Positions 62,450 through 64,000 of a stretch of 64,000 bases of DNA are shown in pieces (the stretch's first letter is position 1; every line of letters begins with the position of its first letter). The translations under genes and the position numbers were made by a program. Below the pieces are notes generated by a model. That model made no database searches, had not been told where the DNA came from, and saw nothing but the letters and a program-made list of their open reading frames with translations. This DNA comes from an uncultured Lachnospiraceae bacterium (lineage in GTDB: Bacteria; Bacillota; Clostridia; Lachnospirales; Lachnospiraceae): assembly GCA_934402055.1 (NCBI GenBank), contig CAKRTC010000006.1, positions 5,816 to 69,815 on the forward strand, given 5' to 3'.

Positions 62450-63568
62450 ATGAATTATAACACAGTTTACGTAGGAATGGACGTTCACAAGGAGAGTTTT
62501 TCACTTTGTGCTTATACAATTGAAGCCGAAAAGGCTTCTCACTACCAGAGGACAGAAGCCGATTACAAAAAAGTTCTGAACTATCTGGAGTTTCTTAGAA
62601 CCATCTACGGAGACGATGCTAACTTCATATGCGGTTATGAGGCCGGTTGCCTCGGTTATACTTTGTATCACCAATTAACGGCGAATAATATAAAATGCAT
62701 TATTCTCGCTCCTACTACAATGCTTGAGCAACGTAGTAAAAAACGTATTAAAACAGACAAACGTGATGCTGAAATCATTGCCAGATGTCTTGCACAGCAT
62801 AACTATAGCCCTGTTCATATCCCAACTGCAAAGGATGAAGAAACAAAAGAATTCCTGCGTATGAGGGATGATCATAAGCTGGCACTAAAAAAAGTAAAGC
62901 AGCAGATTCTTGCATTCTGTTTGCGCCATAACTATCGCTATGATGGAAACAGCCATTGGACAGCAGCTCATCTTAAATGGCTTAAGAGCTTAACACCTGA
63001 GGCTCTGTACAAGGAGATCCTCGACGAATACCTGCTGACCTACCATACACTTTCGGATAAGCTTGAACGATTGGATAAGCGTATTGAGGAGCTTTCCACA
63101 CAGGATGAATACAAGGAAGCAGTGAAAAAGCTTTGTTGCTTCATTGGTGTGAAGACACATACTGCGCTTTCTGTTCTGGTTGAAGTCGGCGATTTCAAGC
63201 GCTTTGCTTCTGCACAGCACTTTGCTTCCTACCTCGGTCTTGTACCGGGGGAGGATTCCAGTGGTGATGATCAGAACAGACTTGGAATCACCAAAGCAGG
63301 GAATAGGCATATACGGTTACTCCTAACAGAAGCATCACAATGCTATGCAAGAGGACAGGTTGGTTTTAAATCCAAAGAATTAAAAGCACGTCAGTCAGGG
63401 AATACGCCTGCAGTCATTGCTTATGCTGATAAAGCTAACGAGCGTCTAAGACGTCGATACTACAAGATGGTGCTTAATAAATGCAAGAAACACAATGTAG
63501 CCAAAACAGCAATCGCAAGGGAACTCGCATGCTTCATGTGGGGCATGATGACAGATAACATTGCCTGA
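62450..63568 (+). CDS. IS110 family transposase (DEDD recombinase)
   Basis: 372 residues. The N-terminal RuvC-like domain supplies YVGMDVHKESFS (Asp 11), CGYEAGCLGY (Glu), and KTDKRDAEIIA (two Asp). A coiled-coil middle precedes the C-terminal Tnp_20 domain, with SYLGLVPGEDSSGDDQN holding the expected catalytic Ser and GITKAGNRHIRLLLTEAS. GGGAGG lies upstream of ATG. Apparently intact. IS110 recombinases act with a structured RNA made from the element itself, which fits the long 3' non-coding end. Confidence 0.95.
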   Translation: MNYNTVYVGMDVHKESFSLCAYTIEAEKASHYQRTEADYKKVLNYLEFLRTIYGDDANFICGYEAGCLGYTLYHQLTANNIKCIILAPTTMLEQRSKKRIKTDKRDAEIIARCLAQHNYSPVHIPTAKDEETKEFLRMRDDHKLALKKVKQQILAFCLRHNYRYDGNSHWTAAHLKWLKSLTPEALYKEILDEYLLTYHTLSDKLERLDKRIEELSTQDEYKEAVKKLCCFIGVKTHTALSVLVEVGDFKRFASAQHFASYLGLVPGEDSSGDDQNRLGITKAGNRHIRLLLTEASQCYARGQVGFKSKELKARQSGNTPAVIAYADKANERLRRRYYKMVLNKCKKHNVAKTAIARELACFMWGMMTDNIA

Positions 63569-63977
63569 TATATGGGTATAGCATCACGCTGCTGCTGTCA
63601 AGGCCAAGCCGCCTGTGGCGGTGCTTTGCAGCCCTGACATCATCATCCCGATGTTATGTTTGGTAATTAAGCAGATGTAAGGTGGCTTACGCCACATACA
63701 TCCGGCCAATACAAAGCAACAACTGAAGACATCCTGAAAGGGCTTCGGCCATTTCAAGGTTCGAGCTATCTACGATAAATCTATGTCGGCACAGAGCAAT
63801 CTGTGATCCACGCAATTAGACGGTAGGGCTCACGGCGGACCATTGACCTGTAGGTAACCAATCCACGTATATCAGAGTGGCCAAAGCCGGGAACTGATAC
63901 TCCGAGGCTCTTTCCGGGTGCCTTCAGCAACAATTTAATAAAGTTTGTGGTGATTTCTGTTAATTTGCACTTGACAA
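63569..63977 (+). ncRNA. structured non-coding 3' end of the insertion sequence, candidate bridge/seek RNA
   Basis: No gene of merit. Several clear hairpins: CCGCC-TGT-GGCGG (63609-63621), GATGTA...GTGGC-TTAC-GCCAC...TACATC (63674-63702), and TGAAAGGG-CTTC-GGCC-ATTTCA (about 63735-63756). IS1111-group elements encode their target-choosing RNA at this end. The guide loops cannot be assigned by eye, so identity is inferred. Confidence 0.4.
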
Positions 63978-64000
63978 GAGGTCATTACATATCAGATTTT

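Larger units (their letters stand above)
62345..63990 (+). mobile_element. IS110/IS1111-type insertion sequence
   Basis: 13-bp inverted repeats ATGTAATGACCTC (62345-62357) and GAGGTCATTACAT (63978-63990) flank a DEDD transposase and ~410 bases of non-coding sequence at the 3' end. In the IS1111 group the inverted repeats are subterminal, so the true ends may lie a few bases outside. No target duplication is apparent, as expected. It is inserted in the acyltransferase gene. Confidence 0.85.

Overview
The window is a stretch of chromosome from a low-to-moderate-GC Gram-positive anaerobe, most likely a Lachnospiraceae (Clostridia) genome. The basis is a PolC-type replicase with AddAB instead of RecBCD, the DXP isoprenoid pathway, a Trp T-box, TTG and GTG starts with strong AGGAGG-like ribosome sites, a TetM-like GTPase fused to a NYN domain, and a coaD-linked coiled-coil gene. 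The genus cannot be fixed from sequence alone. Every gene I can support lies on the + strand.

Region 1 (1-13.6 kb) is housekeeping. It starts with the end of a translational-GTPase/NYN fusion. Then come pyrH, frr, uppS, cdsA, dxr, rseP, ispG and polC, a classic Firmicutes block joining nucleotide supply, ribosome recycling, lipid carrier and isoprenoid synthesis, and replication. A terminator and a tRNA-Pro(CGG)/tRNA-Glu(CTC) pair with its own consensus promoter follow. Region 2 (13.6-29.4 kb) holds a DUF4143 ATPase, two exported proteins (one with choline-binding-like repeats), addB-addA-ung-uppP, a MITE-like hairpin element, an exported amidase, a histidine phosphatase and exonuclease III.

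Region 3 (29.4-36.9 kb) is a complete trpEGDCFBA operon. It is preceded by a consensus promoter, a T-box riboswitch with a UGG specifier and terminator, and a 168-bp inverted-repeat element between that terminator and trpE. Region 4 (37-45.1 kb) is housekeeping again: Asp23, fakA, recG, rsmD, coaD, a coiled-coil protein, a HAD phosphatase and an RluA-type pseudouridine synthase.

Region 5 (45.1-50.7 kb) is a catabolic cassette: a LarA/DUF2088 enzyme, a FadR-type GntR regulator and a DctPQM TRAP transporter, suggesting uptake and conversion of a small hydroxy or sugar acid. Region 6 (50.7-54.5 kb) is an accessory island. It has two more DUF4143 ATPases, separated by a 32-bp tandem array of TGTGA-N6-TCACA-like dyads, and a HEPN-MNT toxin-antitoxin pair bracketed by a 22-bp direct repeat. 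Region 7 (54.5-64 kb) is a surface-polysaccharide cluster: two glycosyltransferases, a Wzz-like protein, a Wzy-like polymerase, an initiating phosphoglycosyltransferase and an acyltransferase. The acyltransferase is cut at its C-terminus by a complete IS110/IS1111-type insertion sequence with a long structured 3' non-coding end.

I do not see an unmistakably new defence or metabolic system. The best leads are the 168-bp structured element inside the trp leader, the operator-like tandem array in the ATPase/HEPN-MNT island, the MITE-like hairpin, and the possible bridge-RNA region of the insertion sequence. Lengths, alignments and structures were worked out by eye and were not computed.
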